Positions 36,200-48,207 of a stretch of DNA of 64,000 nucleotides are shown here, one piece after another. Within the stretch, counting starts at the first letter, position 1. Every line of letters begins with the position of its first letter. A program made the position numbers and the translations under genes. Where the stretch lies: the NCBI RefSeq assembly GCF_016808095.1, contig NC_068971.1, positions 20,882,501 through 20,946,500 of the forward strand, read 5' to 3'. The notes below the pieces were generated by a model, which worked only from the letters and a program-made list of their open reading frames with translations, had not been told where the DNA came from and did no database searches. The DNA comes from Vigna angularis (taxonomy: Eukaryota; Streptophyta; Magnoliopsida; Fabales; Fabaceae).

Positions 36200-37030
36200 T
36201 AGTCAACCCACAAGCCAACTTAGAGCATACCAGACCTATTAACTCATGTTAAGTTAATAACCATGTTAAGTTAATAACCCAAAGGTCTTATTCAAACCCA
36301 CAAAAAATCATTCATTCATAAAAATAAAAAAAATTAAGTACCATATGGGGAAAATGCTAATAAAAGCATTAGATGATAAAGTTTTTAAATTCAAAAAACT
36401 CAACCATATAAGATGAGTCAAGGTATAATAACATCTTAGAAGATTAATGACATTAATCTTTCTCTCCAATTAAATAATATATTTATTATTGCAACAAAAC
36501 ATAAAAAAATGCACAATTTTTCCAAATTACAAAATTCTAAATTTAAAAAACCATAGAACAATTGTTTTCACAAGAGACAAGTCTATATTCCAACTTTTTG
36601 TTCCATCATTTATCAATTAAATTTAGTCAGATTAAATCAACAATTTCCAACCATACTTAAAATCAGATTTAACCTACTTTTCTTTAAATATCCTTCAATT
36701 TATCTAATTTCATCAACTCCCGTCTACTTTGGTGTCTGTCACATTCATTTATCTTATAATTTTCTCGATATAATATATGAAGTGCAAGAAAAACTAAGGC
36801 AACTTTCAGCAATACCATTTTCAACAAGAATGAGTAACATGATGTCAATTGCATCAGTGACAGCAGCATACTTATTATTGCAAAAATGATACAAAACAGA
36901 GGCTCGTAATTAAATAAAAAATAACAGCGGTAGCCGTCATTCATAGGCATGTCATAAATTTGATCAAAACATATGTCGAACCTCCCTGATGAAGTTGAGA
37001 TGAAGCAAAAAACACAAAAAAGAACTGAAA
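36200..37030. other. Spacer and 3' flank of the MPP-beta gene
   Basis: AT-rich and without a recognised gene. The portion nearest 37030 should be the MPP-beta 3' UTR. Confidence 0.5.
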
Positions 37031-40000
37031 CTAATATCTGTTCCAGTAGGTTCTGCGTCTGAACCAGTTGTAGTCGGGCAAACGCTGAATAGGACCCATG
37101 GCAGCAATAGCTACATCCTGCAGAGAAACATACAATACAATGACATGACACCATGGTAAACTATACAAGGAATAAAATTGGTGACTCTACCACTAAATAT
37201 GTTTCAATTATTACCTTGTCATAAATAAACCTGTTTGCAACCCGTTTAATTGTACTGGCATCAACCGCATCAATTCTAGCAAACAATTCAGCAAACGGGA
37301 TTCTCCTACCATAGGTAAGCAGCTGAAACAAAAGACGAACATGGATAAAAGAGTGCAAAGACGAGGCCAAGTATAATATAATAAAAAAGGTTAATTATTC
37401 AACGCTGTGTTACCATTGCATTCACCAATGGTTGACACCGCAGCATATAAAGCTATAAATTTATATATAGAATCAGGTCAAAATATTGTAGCCAATGAGG
37501 ATGTCATTCTCTCCATTGACATTGCCCATATAATAGTAGAACGAAAGTGAATACCATTGCATTTTAAAAATTCCTAACACATTCAATTCATGACTACATT
37601 AATACAGAATGGTTCTAATCAACATGCGTATACTAACTTTAAATAAGTAACCATGCTATGAAAGTGTCATTTTCTGAGATTATGTTTAAATTCGTGGATA
37701 GCGGGTAGAATGGGGAGAGTAGGAGTGAAAGAAGTTTTGATTGTTTGGTTTGTAAAAATATGAACGAAACCTGACAAGAAGATAGGTTGCGATTCATTTC
37801 ATTTCATTGGTTAACTCTAAATTTCATATGCACTTGATGGAACCAAACTTTCAGATTAGAAAATGACTATTTTAGCTTCGAAAATATTTTAACCTTAATA
37901 GTCTAAGAAGCATAATAATAAATAAGAATAATGTGTACATGAGTAATTACAATGTTTTTTTCAAGAGAAAAGGAAATTCTCACTCCATCCTATTATAAAA
38001 TATCCAACAATGAAATAACATTTTTATTCATTTATCTCTTCCTTCGCATTTTCTATCACTAATCCAAACAAAACCAAGAATTTGTCTATCAATACAAGTA
38101 TTTTGCTAGCATCTATGTTGTGTCAATTCAGCTTGAGCTCAATGAGGAATAGTAAAGTAAAGAAAGAAGTTCTTAACAATGTTTTTTTTCAAAATAAAAA
38201 TGGAAATCCTCACTTCACCCTATTATAAAATATCCAAACAATGGAATAACATTTTTATTCGTTTCATTCCAAACTATTTTCATCTATTCTTTTCCATTTT
38301 CTATCACTAATCCAAACAAAACTAAGAGTTTTGTCTATCAAGAGAAGTATTTTTCTATCATCTTATCTCATTTCAGCTTGAGCTCAATGACAAGTATAGG
38401 AAAGAATGAAGTTAAATAAAACATTCTCCCATGTCCCTCTACTCTTCACGGGGTTATGTGTAAAATCTATTGTACCTGACGGCCAATATCTTCAGCCACT
38501 GGACTTGTTCCATCAATGTGTAGTAGCAACGAAGATTTCAACTGCAAAACACACACAAGTGAATACAACAGTAATAACAGCGAGAAAAAAAAATACTAAA
38601 ATTAATGCATCACTAACATAATTTATGATAAAGATGAAAGGAAGTACAACTAGAGAGCAACAAAAAATTTCAGGATGGTGAATGTCACATTTAGCAATCC
38701 ATGCCAAAGGAAATATGCATTACGTGAGCCAAAATTATTTTGTTGGAATGGAAGCAATGTGAGCAAAAACTAACATTGGACTCACAATTCTTAATGCATG
38801 TTTTTAGAGGGTAAGAAAATATTAACTATCATAAAGTTGAAAAGAAAATATCAGCACTGTCATGCAAACTGAACTTAACATATTGCACACAAGGAAAGAT
38901 ACATGGTAAGCATTATCTCCTTACATTAGAAAGCAATTTTAAAGTTCACAAAACAGAAAAACACGACATGACATAAAAAATAGAAAGGCCATGGAAGAGT
39001 AAAATGCTGTTCAGCTGTAACACATTCCCATCTTTCACTTTTTTCATTCTGTATGACATACACTAGTAACTTACAAATTTGCTTTCATATAATCCAGAAA
39101 GTTTAAAAAACTAACACATCTTTCATACATTATTTTAATATGGACACAGAAGGTGTTCAATGAAGAGCACACAATATGGCATCAAAAGAAAAGATCCAGA
39201 GCGACAGAACAAATACTATAATAAGATCCATTTACCTGAAATTTTCAACATTTAAAATATGTACCAGTTGTCATTACATAATTTAAATTCAATTCATTAC
39301 AATATATAAAATTGAATATTTTAGTTTTGAAAAGGAAACTACCTCAAGAATTAGACAAATGACATGACAAATTTCAGTTGAATACAAGTTATCCCGAATA
39401 AAATTGTATGTAACAGAATTGTGTAAAAATAACTTATAATTCCTACTCTATCTTGGACAATGAATGCGGTCATCATAGGTGAAGTTTAACATAAAAAAAG
39501 ACAAAAAAAACAAAGTATAAGCCAAATTCTATGTTATACTAACAAACAAGGGAATCAATAGACAGAAACCCACCTGATTACAAGCACGTGTAACATCATC
39601 TTCTGAAACACGATAAGCCAACTTGGTTGTCTCATTCATTATTGCATATGACAAATCATCCAAGCTATCAGGCTGAAAGCACAATAAATCGAGAGGAAAA
39701 AAAGTTTTATCAAAGAAATGATTGAAGATATGGATACAATGGTAATGAAACTAGAAAAGCTAGAGAAATACATGGTATAACACAACCTAATAAACTACTC
39801 TTGCAAATATCAGACAATAAAATCATCCATCACATTCCTGAGACACAAATAATCATTATATTTTCAATACTAAAGAAAATCCTCAAAAGATATAAAGTAA
39901 AACAGCATTACATTCATGAATAATGGGTGTGGGTGGGGGCGCGGAGAGATGTGGGAGTTCATATAAAGTAAACAAAGTCTGATACTCAACTCAGATAAGT

Positions 40001-41954
40001 CTTAAAAGAAAATTTTCATAAGAAAAACTACACTACATCTTACCTTAGCAACTGCATAAACACCAAAAAGACCTGTGTCCTTGTAATTGGTATTGAAAGC
40101 CATAATGCTCTCTGCAACTTCATTAATACCAACCCGTTGAGCTAACTCAGAACTGTTCACAGTCAAAATGGATTCAAACAAGTGAGAATCGAGAGAGGCA
40201 TATTTCTATTTCTTTTATTTTTATTATATAGATATATAAAAGGGAGAATGGGGATGGTTCAAATCACATACCCCATGTGTTTACCACCTCCTGCAGTCTT
40301 ATTCCAAGAGCCCAACATAGCTTGCATGACCATGAGAGCAATTGAGTCTGGGTCCTTCCACGATGCCCCCTCAAAAGCCACCGCAAATTGTGCAAGGGGA
40401 ATATCATCATCAAGCATTCTAACCTGTTTTCCAGGCAAAAGGTAGACAAAAATGGTAATTAAATATACCAACAAGACAGGTTCCAAGTCTTCCAACGTAG
40501 CTAACACAAATGTTCTTACCTCGGAACCAGTAAAAATAGCTGGCTCTTTAGCAACCAATTGAGCTGTGGTAGTGGCATCTGTCGACAACTTAGTAAACAA
40601 CTTTTTCACTTGCTCAACAATATCCTCATGCTTTACAGCTCCAGATGCAGCTATTACCTTTGAAAGCAAACCCACGCAGAACACAAGTCACAAAATGACT
40701 GTCTTTGGAGTTAAACATAAACAATATGTAGGGCAGCCATCACTGACAAGAACACACATTAAATGACCATATTAATTTTCCACGTACCATCCTAGGAGCC
40801 GTGTAATGTGTCTGAATGTAGCTCTGCAGATGAGCTTTGGTGATTGTCTTAATGTTCTGAGCAGGTCCAAGAATGGTCCTTCCAAGAGGAGTGTATTGGA
40901 ATGCAGTTGCGTGTAGGTGGTCAAAGATCACTTCCTCAGTTTGACCCTCAACCTACAAGCAGTTTCATTAAATAAACCCTTAATATCACATCATCATCAT
41001 CAACAACGGCCTCATCCCAATAAATTTCCACAAAATCAACATGCAAAGGAAAAGGTTTACTTACAAACACCATCAGTACAAAATACTTTTGTCCCAATTA
41101 AATGTGGTCCCTTTATCATGTCATTTTATTTACTAATATAATGTGGATATAAGATAAATCCTGAGAACTCAGTTCAATATTCAATCACAGAATATGATAA
41201 TGAATGAAAATATGTTGATGATTTCTAATTAATAGTGCAAAGAAAGAGATAATTGAAATCTAAACTAGAAACAGAGAAAAGAGGTTTGCTTTACCTCCTC
41301 CATTTCACGGAGAATAACATCACGTTCGCGGCTGATGCGATTTTCCTCAAATCGAGAATTCTGAAGAATGTCGGCGAGGATGTCGAGGGCTTGGGGGACA
41401 TCGCTATCGGTAACCTTAGCGTAATATGTGGTCTGTTCGCGTGAGGTGTACGCGTTGAGATGCCCTCCCATGTTTTCGATCTCTTCCTCAAGCTCACGCG
41501 CGTTGCGGCGCTCTGTGCCCTTGAAGATCATGTGCTCCAGGAAGTGCGCGGTGCCGTTGGTCTCCTCGGTCTCAAAGCGCGAGCCGGCGTCGATCCAGAC
41601 GCCGACGGTGGCGGTTCGGGCGGCGAGGGAAGATTCGGTGGCGACGCGGAGGCCATTAGGGAGCGTGGTAACGCGCGTCTCAGGGGCAGCGAGGATGCGA
41701 GTGTGATCGGAGAGCGTGGGGCGGGGGCTGCCGTGTTTGAGGAAGCGAGGGTCTGGGTTCTCGAGCTGGCGGAGCTTGGACTTGATGGCCTCGGCAGCGC
41801 GGTCGTAGACCATGGCGGTGGGGGGCGGTGGAGCGGGAGGGGAGGCGGCGGAGGGGGCGAGAGCGGGGGACGCGGAGAGAGATCGGAAGGAGGAGAGTGC
41901 GGAGGCCCGCCGGTCTGAGCGGCGGGCCGCGGAGAGGAGGCGGTTGAGGGACAT
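37031..41954 (-). CDS. Mitochondrial-processing peptidase subunit beta, nine exons, 527 aa
   Basis: Exons in transcript order: 41954-41295, 40952-40788, 40657-40520, 40423-40272, 40152-40044, 39672-39574, 38541-38476, 37322-37215, 37117-37031. All junctions are GT/AG and phases agree, giving 1584 nt ending TAG. The N-terminus ([20 protein letters not shown]) is rich in Arg and Ser, a typical mitochondrial presequence. The M16 zinc motif HFLEH lies at residues 137-141 with the third ligand E217 after the expected 76-residue gap, so it is the catalytic beta rather than the alpha subunit. The glycine-rich [10 protein letters not shown] and the C-terminus [10 protein letters not shown] match the family. 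In plants MPP is built into the cytochrome bc1 complex as core proteins, where it removes presequences of imported precursors. Length is close to the Arabidopsis protein (about 531 aa). No defect was seen. Confidence 0.96.
37945..38405. repeat. Tandem duplication (~230 bp) in MPP-beta intron 7
   Basis: AATGTTTTTTTTCAA...CCTATTATAAAATATCCAA...TTCAGCTTGAGCTCAATGA occurs twice, at about 37949 and about 38179, with roughly 80-85 percent identity. It is non-coding and lies between exons 7 and 8. Confidence 0.8.
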
Positions 41955-41971
41955 GGATCCGCGCTGGAATC

Positions 41972-41979
41972 TAGGGTTT
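41972..41979 (-). promoter_or_regulatory. Telo-box-like motif in MPP-beta leader
   Basis: AAACCCTA on the minus strand, about 20 bp upstream of the ATG, probably in the 5' UTR. Confidence 0.4.
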
Positions 41980-43048
41980 CACGGTGAGAAAAGAATGGCC
42001 AATGAATGAAAGAGTACGAGAAAGAGTACGAGAAAGAGAAATAGAAGTAAGGTGTTGAACAAGTATTCTACTATGTGAGAGAATTGGGGACATCTGTCAT
42101 TTGGCACTAGGGAGAGGAGCAAGATTTTTACTCTTCTTTTTTTTTTCTCTATGAAAATTCTTCTTCACTGTATTTAGAAAGCTAAATATGTTTTCACATG
42201 GCTGTTTTGTTTTGTTTTACTTTTTGTTATTGGATTTTTTTAAAATTGTATTGTATATTAATTAATATTAATATAAAATAGTTTATAAATTTCTATGTAC
42301 TGTTAATATATTCATTTTTACAATTATTTTGAAAAACATACCAATATTGTTTATGATTCAAGATTTATAATTGAATGAGAGTGTAATTTTACAATGTTAC
42401 TACATAAGTTTTATTTTATTATAAGCAATACTGTTAATAATAATAATAATAATTATTACTATTATTATTTTTTATTATTATTGTAAATTACATTAATGAA
42501 AATTAATGAGAAATGTCTCAAGTGTAGTTTTCTTAATATTTATGATAAATTCTTCACAACTTCTTCCTTACGATTTTATCATAAAAAAATATAAGTTTAC
42601 GTGATGCCCTTAAATGTTTTTTCTCACATGTGATCAATTTTATGTTTGTTATTTATTAAGTGTTTTTATAAAATTGAATATGTTTTTTAATTTCATAATT
42701 TTTAATTCTTTTATCTTTTCTTATTTCATAATTTTTAATTCTTTTATCTTTTCTTATTGTTTGTGTCGTTTCTTGTTTGATATTTTGTATAAAATTGTCT
42801 AGTTAGGGAGTTGTGAAAGATACTTTAAAGTTTAAGTCAACGTTTGAACTTAATAGATGTGATAAATGCATATAATTCAAAAGTGTGCAATGACTTACAT
42901 GCTATATTGTTTTTAAAGAGTTTTTACCTTTTGAAAGGTCTAATTACTACTCATTGACATAATTTTAATAATCTTAATTTGTACTCATAGTTTGGTTTTA
43001 AGTGTTGGGCTCAACAATATTTATTCTTGGACTGATCAATTAGTCCTA
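41980..43048. other. MPP-beta upstream flank and AT-rich spacer
   Basis: Contains a GA-rich leader (42006-42050) and then AT-rich DNA with a 38-bp direct repeat TTTCATAATTTTTAATTCTT (about 42690 and 42725). No gene seen. Confidence 0.5.
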
Positions 43049-43411
43049 GAGAGTTGCTCCCTTCACCACCACCAACCTCTCCTTGCACCACTCTATGCCT
43101 AATTTACCCTTCTATAAAACGGATGTCAACATCCGTTTCACCTTCAACGGATGTTGACATCTGTTTACTTAAAAAAAAAAAAATTCAACTAACGCACATT
43201 CTTATATATATGTGTATAAAAAATATTTTAATTATTATTTAAATAATAATAAATAAATTAAAATTAATAATAATTATTTTATCAAATAAAATAAAATTAA
43301 TTTATAAATAATTAAGTAATAATTTTAAAATAATTAAATAATATTTATATATTAATTTAAAATAAAAAAAATAAAAAAACTAAAAACTTAAAAAAAAATT
43401 CGTCACATCCA

Positions 43412-43416
<5 letters not shown>

Positions 43417-43449
<33 letters not shown>
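43417..43449. repeat. (AT)n microsatellite
   Basis: About 16 AT units within the ~230-bp tandem array. Confidence 0.9.
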
Positions 43450-43455
<6 letters not shown>

Positions 43456-43939
43456 TTTAATTATTATTTAAATAACAATAAATAAATTAAAATTAATAAT
43501 AATTATTTTATTAAATAAAATAAATTAATTTATAAATAATTAAGTATTAATTTTAAAATAATTAAATAATATTTATATATTAATTTAAAGGTTTAATTCC
43601 TATTTTGGTCCCACTTTTCGTAGGGTCTGTTCAAATTGGTCCTACTTTTTTTCAAAAGTTCACTAAGATCCCACTTTTCGCAAAAACGGTGCAAGTTAGT
43701 CCTTTTTGGTTACGGCGTTAAAAAACTAACGGCACAGCTGCCCAGCTGGAAGAAAACTGATGAGCTGTACATTTTTTTGTTGACGTGGCACTGTGAATTG
43801 GTGATTCATCCTGAGAGCAGAGGATTCATGGCTGTTTTACCCAAATTGAAAAGCAAAGTTAGGGTTCTGAAATCTAAAAGCAGGAGGTTTCAGCAAAGTT
43901 AGGGTTCTGAAATTTAAAAGCAGAGGTTTAGGGTTAGGG

Positions 43940-44386
43940 ATGAATTCATCACAGAGTTGTTCTTCCTGTTCGAAGGCAACCTCCAAAGGATTTTCGCAAT
44001 CCTCACACGGTGTTGTTTCCAGGGGAGTTGGGATAACCCCTATTTGCCACTATGGTGATATTGCTGTAATGAAAGTTGCTAGAACTTCAAGGAATGCTGG
44101 GAGGAAATTTTGGGGATGTCGCCATTACAAGATGAGTGTTGGTGGGCAGCGAAAGAGATGTAGTATCTGCCGTGAACTGGGGCACAACAAAAAAATGTGC
44201 CCTTTAAATCCAGCCATCATCCAACCAACACAATTAACACAGGCACAAAGTTCACAACCCATTGCACCTTCACAGCCATCAAGTCCCCAATCTCCTCAAC
44301 CACCACAACCAAGTCAAGATTCCATCCGAGATTTAAGTGAGCCAATACAAAGGCAGAAGTTAAACATTAGAAGAAAAGATCCATAG
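43940..44386 (+). CDS. GRF-type zinc finger joined to a transposase-like zinc knuckle, 148 aa, in MULE arm
   Basis: The frame starts MNSSQSCSSCSKATSKGF. Residues 36-64 (ICHYGDIAVMKVARTSRNAG... FWGCRHYK) resemble the GRF zinc finger (zf-GRF), found in plant proteins and often next to MULE-type sequences. Residues 74-87 form a CCHC knuckle, CSICRELGHNKKMC, as at the C-terminus of many MuDR transposases. A proline/glutamine/serine-rich tail follows. In this arm the second Cys of the finger is Tyr38; the opposite arm keeps Cys (CHCG), so zinc binding here is probably impaired. Expression is unknown. It could be a captured host gene or the C-terminal part of an ancestral transposase. Confidence 0.55.
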   Translation: MNSSQSCSSCSKATSKGFSQSSHGVVSRGVGITPICHYGDIAVMKVARTSRNAGRKFWGCRHYKMSVGGQRKRCSICRELGHNKKMCPLNPAIIQPTQLTQAQSSQPIAPSQPSSPQSPQPPQPSQDSIRDLSEPIQRQKLNIRRKDP

Positions 44387-44637
44387 ATTTAGTTGAAAAT
44401 TTGGATGTATTAATATGTACTCTTCTTAACTACTTTAATTGTGGATGTATTAAGCACTTTCATTGTCTGTGTTGAATTCTTATCAAACACTTTCATTCTG
44501 TATGTTGAATTCTTATTAAGCACTTTAATTAAATATGTTGCACTGATATTATGTTGTGATATTTGGAAGTAGTGATATTATGTCATTATATATGTTTTTT
44601 GCCAGGTATCCTTAATATGTATTATAGTAATATAGTA

Positions 44638-44755
44638 AGGGACCAATTTGAACAATTTTTAAAGGAAAAAGGGACCATCGTGAACAAATTCAAAAGCAAA
44701 GGGGGACCACAATTAACATTTTTAAATCAAAGGGGGGACTAAAACGAACTTCATT
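44638..44755. repeat. Remnant of a MULE right TIR inside the nested element
   Basis: GGGACCAATTTGAACAATTT...GGGACCATCGTGAACAAATT...GGGGGACTAAAACGAAC reads, on the reverse strand, as the GGTCCC...TTCAAATTGGTCC pattern of this element's own TIR. It looks like an internal or older terminus. Confidence 0.5.
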
Positions 44756-44796
44756 ACACGAACTCAGATTGTTCACTCATATTACATCCATAACCC

Positions 44797-47290
44797 TTAT
44801 TTTTTCCTTCATCATGGGGTGCCAAAACATCACTTCCCACCATTGAAACACCAGGACCAGCCTAAGAAAAGTGCAAAAAGTGCTTAAAACTCACCTTTTT
44901 GGCCAATGGTGACCCCAGTTCACCTGACTGAGTACCTGTGTTGGACTTTCTGTACAAAATCTAGTTTTCTCTCGGGTAATCGTTTACAGTGTCCTTGTAA
45001 TCGATTACAGTGTCAAAAAAGGTGTAAACTTGATTTCTAAGGCATAATTCGAAAGGTCTTTGAGTATAGATTCCAACAAAACAAGAATCAACTCATTTGG
45101 AGTTCGGTGGAGAAAGTTATGAGCAAAAGAACAAGCAAAGGTCAGAGTTGGCAAAAATATGTGAAACGCTAACTTGAAAGAATAAACTGTACCAACTCAG
45201 ATGTCCAAAAAATACAAATTAGTAGTCATTGGAAAGATTTTTGAGTCTAGTTTCTAATAAAAAAAGAATCACATCATTTGGAGGTCGGTGGGAAAAGTTA
45301 TCAGTAAAATAGCCAGCAAAGGTCAAAGTTGACAGCATGTTATCTCACCCAAGTTGCTCATCTCATAAACATTGTTTTTTTCCTCCATCATGGGGTGCCA
45401 AAACATCACTTCCCACCATTGAAACACCAGGACCAGCCTAAGAAAAGTGCAAAAGTGCTTAAAACTCACCTTTTTGGCCAATGGTGACCCCCGTTCACCT
45501 GACTGAGTACCTGTGTTGGACTTTCTGTACAAAATCCAGTTTTCTCTCGGGTAATCGTTTACAGTGTCCTTGTAATCGATTACAGTGTCAAAAAAGGTGT
45601 AAACTTGATTTCTAAGGCATAATTCGAAAGGTCTTTGAGTATAGATTCCAACAAAACAAGAATCAACTCATTTGGAGTTCGGTGGAGAAAGTTATGAGCA
45701 AAAGAACAAGCAAAGGTCAGAGTTGGCAAAAATATATGAAACGCTAACTTGAAAGAATAAACTGTACCAACTCATATGTCCAAAAAATACAAATTAGTAG
45801 TCATTGGAAAGATTTTTGAGTCTAGTTTCTAATAAAAAAAGAATCACATCATTTGGAGGTCGGTGGGAAAAGTTATCAGTAAAATAGCCAGCAAAGGTCA
45901 AAGTTGACAGCATGTTATCTCACCCAAGTTGCTCATCTCATAAACATTGTTTTTTTCCTCCATCATGGGGTGCCAAAACATCACTTCCCACCATTGAAAC
46001 ACCAGGACCAGCCTAAGAAAAGTGCAAAAGTGCTTAAAACTCACCTTTTTGGCCAATGGTGACCCCAGTTCACCTGACTGAGTACCTGTGTTGGACTTTC
46101 TGTACAAAATCTAGTTTTCTCTCGGGTAATCGTTTACAGTGTCCTTGTAATCGATTACAGTGTCAAAAAAGGTGTAAACTTGATTTCTAAGGCATAATTC
46201 GAAAGGTCTTTGAGTATAGATTCCAACAAAACAAGAATCAACTCATTTGGAGTTCGGTGGAGAAAGTTATGAGCAAAAGAACAAGCAAAGGTCAGAGTTG
46301 GCAAAAATATATGAAACGCTAACTTGAAAGAATAAACTGTACCAACTCATATGTCCAAAAAATACAAATTAGTAGTCATTGGAAAGATTTTTGAGTCTAG
46401 TTTCTAATAAAAAAAGAATCACATCATTTGGAGGTCGGTGGGAAAAGTTATCAGTAAAATAGCCAGCAAAGGTCAAAGTTGACAGCATGTTATCTCACCC
46501 AAGTTGCTCATCTCATAAACATTGTTTTTTTCCTCCATCATGGGGTGCCAAAACATCACTTCCCACCATTGAAACACCAGGACCAGCCTAAGAAAAGTGC
46601 AAAAGTGCTTAAAACTCACCTTTTTGGCCAATGGTGACCCTAGTTCACCTGACTGAGTACCTGTGTTGGACTTTCTGTACAAAATCCAGTTTTCTCTCGG
46701 GTAATCGTTTACAGTGTCCTTGTAATCGATTACAGTGTCAAAAAAGGTGTAAACTTGATTTCTAAGGCATAATTCGAAAGGTCTTTGAGTATAGATTCCA
46801 ACAAAACAAGAATCAACTCATTTGGAGTTCGGTGGAGAAAGTTATGAGCAAAAGAACAAGCAAAGGTCAGAGTTGGCAAAAATATATGAAACGCTAACTT
46901 GAAAGAATAAACTGTACCAACTCAGATGTCCAAAAAATACAAATTAGTAGTCATTGGAAAGATTTTTGAGTCTAGTTTCTAATAAAAAAAGAATCACATC
47001 ATTTGGAGGTCGGTGGGAAAAGTTATCAGTAAAATAGCCAGCAAAGGTCAAAGTTGACAGCATGTTATCTCACCCAAGTTTCTCATCTCATAAACATTGT
47101 TTTTTTCCTCCATCATGGGGTGCCAAAACATCACTTCCCACCATTGAAACACCAGGACCACCCTAAGAAAAGTGCAAAAGTGCTTAAAACTCACCTTTTT
47201 GGCCAATGGTGACCCTAGTTCACCTGACTGAGTACCTGTGTTGGACTTTCTGTACAAAATCCAGTTTTCTCTCGGGTAATCGTTTACACG
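44797..47290. repeat. Tandem array, 575-bp unit, about 4.3 copies
   Basis: The landmark GACAGCATGTTATCTCACCC recurs with exact 575-bp spacing (about 45330, 45905, 46480, 47055). Copies are about 98-99 percent identical, and the first is truncated at its left. Each unit contains GGTAATCGTTTACAGTG followed by GTAATCGATTACAGTG, and a diverged internal duplication of ~170 bp (CATTTGGAGTTCGGTGGAGA versus CATTTGGAGGTCGGTGGGAA). Each also contains a 69-codon minus-strand frame (MYRKSNTGTQSGE...), probably not a gene. Confidence 0.97.
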
Positions 47291-47690
47291 GATGCTGTAA
47301 ACGATTACCAAGCCCTTTTTTGAACACTCTTAGTCATCCCTTGCAGAGCTTGCTCCTCCAACTAATGAGGGGTCACCCCACACTCATTGGACTCACATCA
47401 CATCACCAACCACCCTCTCCCACCACTGAAACACCTGGACCAGCCTCAGACAGGTGCACAACTGCCTAAAACTAAGCTTTTTTTCCAATGGTGACCCCTG
47501 TTCACCTGGATGACTACCTATGTTGGACTTTATGTACAAAATCCAATTTTCTCTCGGGTAATCGTTTACCAGGATTCTGTAAACGATTACCAGACCATTT
47601 TTTCAACACTCTGACTCATCCCTTGCACTACTTCGTCCCTCTACTCATCACGGGTCACTCCACACTTCTTGCGTTTACATCAATGACCAA
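47206..47690. repeat. Diverged partial unit pair (~282 bp period)
   Basis: ATGGTGACCC...GTACAAAATCCA(G/A)TTTTCTCTCGGGTAATCG occurs at about 47206 and about 47488. Each is followed by a GTAAACGATTACCA-type palindrome and CATCCCTTGCA. It is related to the 575-bp unit but older. Confidence 0.8.
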
Positions 47691-48006
47691 CACTCATCTC
47701 CCCACTCAGAATTTGATCAACTCCTTCCCATTAATTACCATTAATTTGGATGTATTTGGATGTATTTTGTACTCTTATTAAGTACTTTAATTGTGTGTTG
47801 AATTCTTATTAAGCACTTTCATTGTCTATGTTGAATTCTTATTAAGCACTTTAATTAAATATCTTATTATAGTTGTACTGATATTATGTTGTGATATTTG
47901 GAAGTAGTGATATTATGTAATTATATCTGTTTTTTGCCAGGTATCCTTAATATGTATTACAGTAACAAATAAAATCCAAAACACATGGAAGTGGACAGTA
48001 CGCTAT

Positions 48007-48207
48007 TCAAAACACCTTGTAATGGCGACATCCCCAAAATTTCCTCCCAGCATTCCTTGAAGTTCTAGCAACTTTCATTACAGCAATATCACCACAGTGG
48101 CAAATAGGGGTTATCCCAACTCCCCTGGAAACAACACCGTGTGAGGATTGCGAAAATCCTTTGGAGGTTGCCTTCGAACAGGAAGAACAACTCTGTGATG
48201 AATTCAT
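48007..48207 (-). pseudogene. GRF zinc-finger exon copy in the right arm
   Basis: The frame MNSSQSCSSC... ICHCGDIAVMKV... FWGCRHYK mirrors the left arm but ends at residue 64. After CATTACAAG it continues GTGTTTTG, which looks like a splice donor, and the frame then stops (VF*). The zinc-knuckle half is absent. Confidence 0.6.

Noticed and set aside
36684..37154. 156-codon minus-strand frame rich in Cys, Phe and Leu
   Set aside because: It overlaps the last MPP-beta exon and intron in a different frame; the spliced exon fits the family exactly.
41428..42009. Plus-strand frames of up to 152 codons
   Set aside because: They are antisense to the GC-rich first exon of MPP-beta, which has clear family homology; the shadow frames resemble nothing.
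45323..47311. Four copies of a 69-87 codon minus-strand frame (MYRKSNTGTQSGE)
   Set aside because: The frame recurs only because the 575-bp unit is tandemly repeated; no domain, no start context, and it overlaps palindromes.
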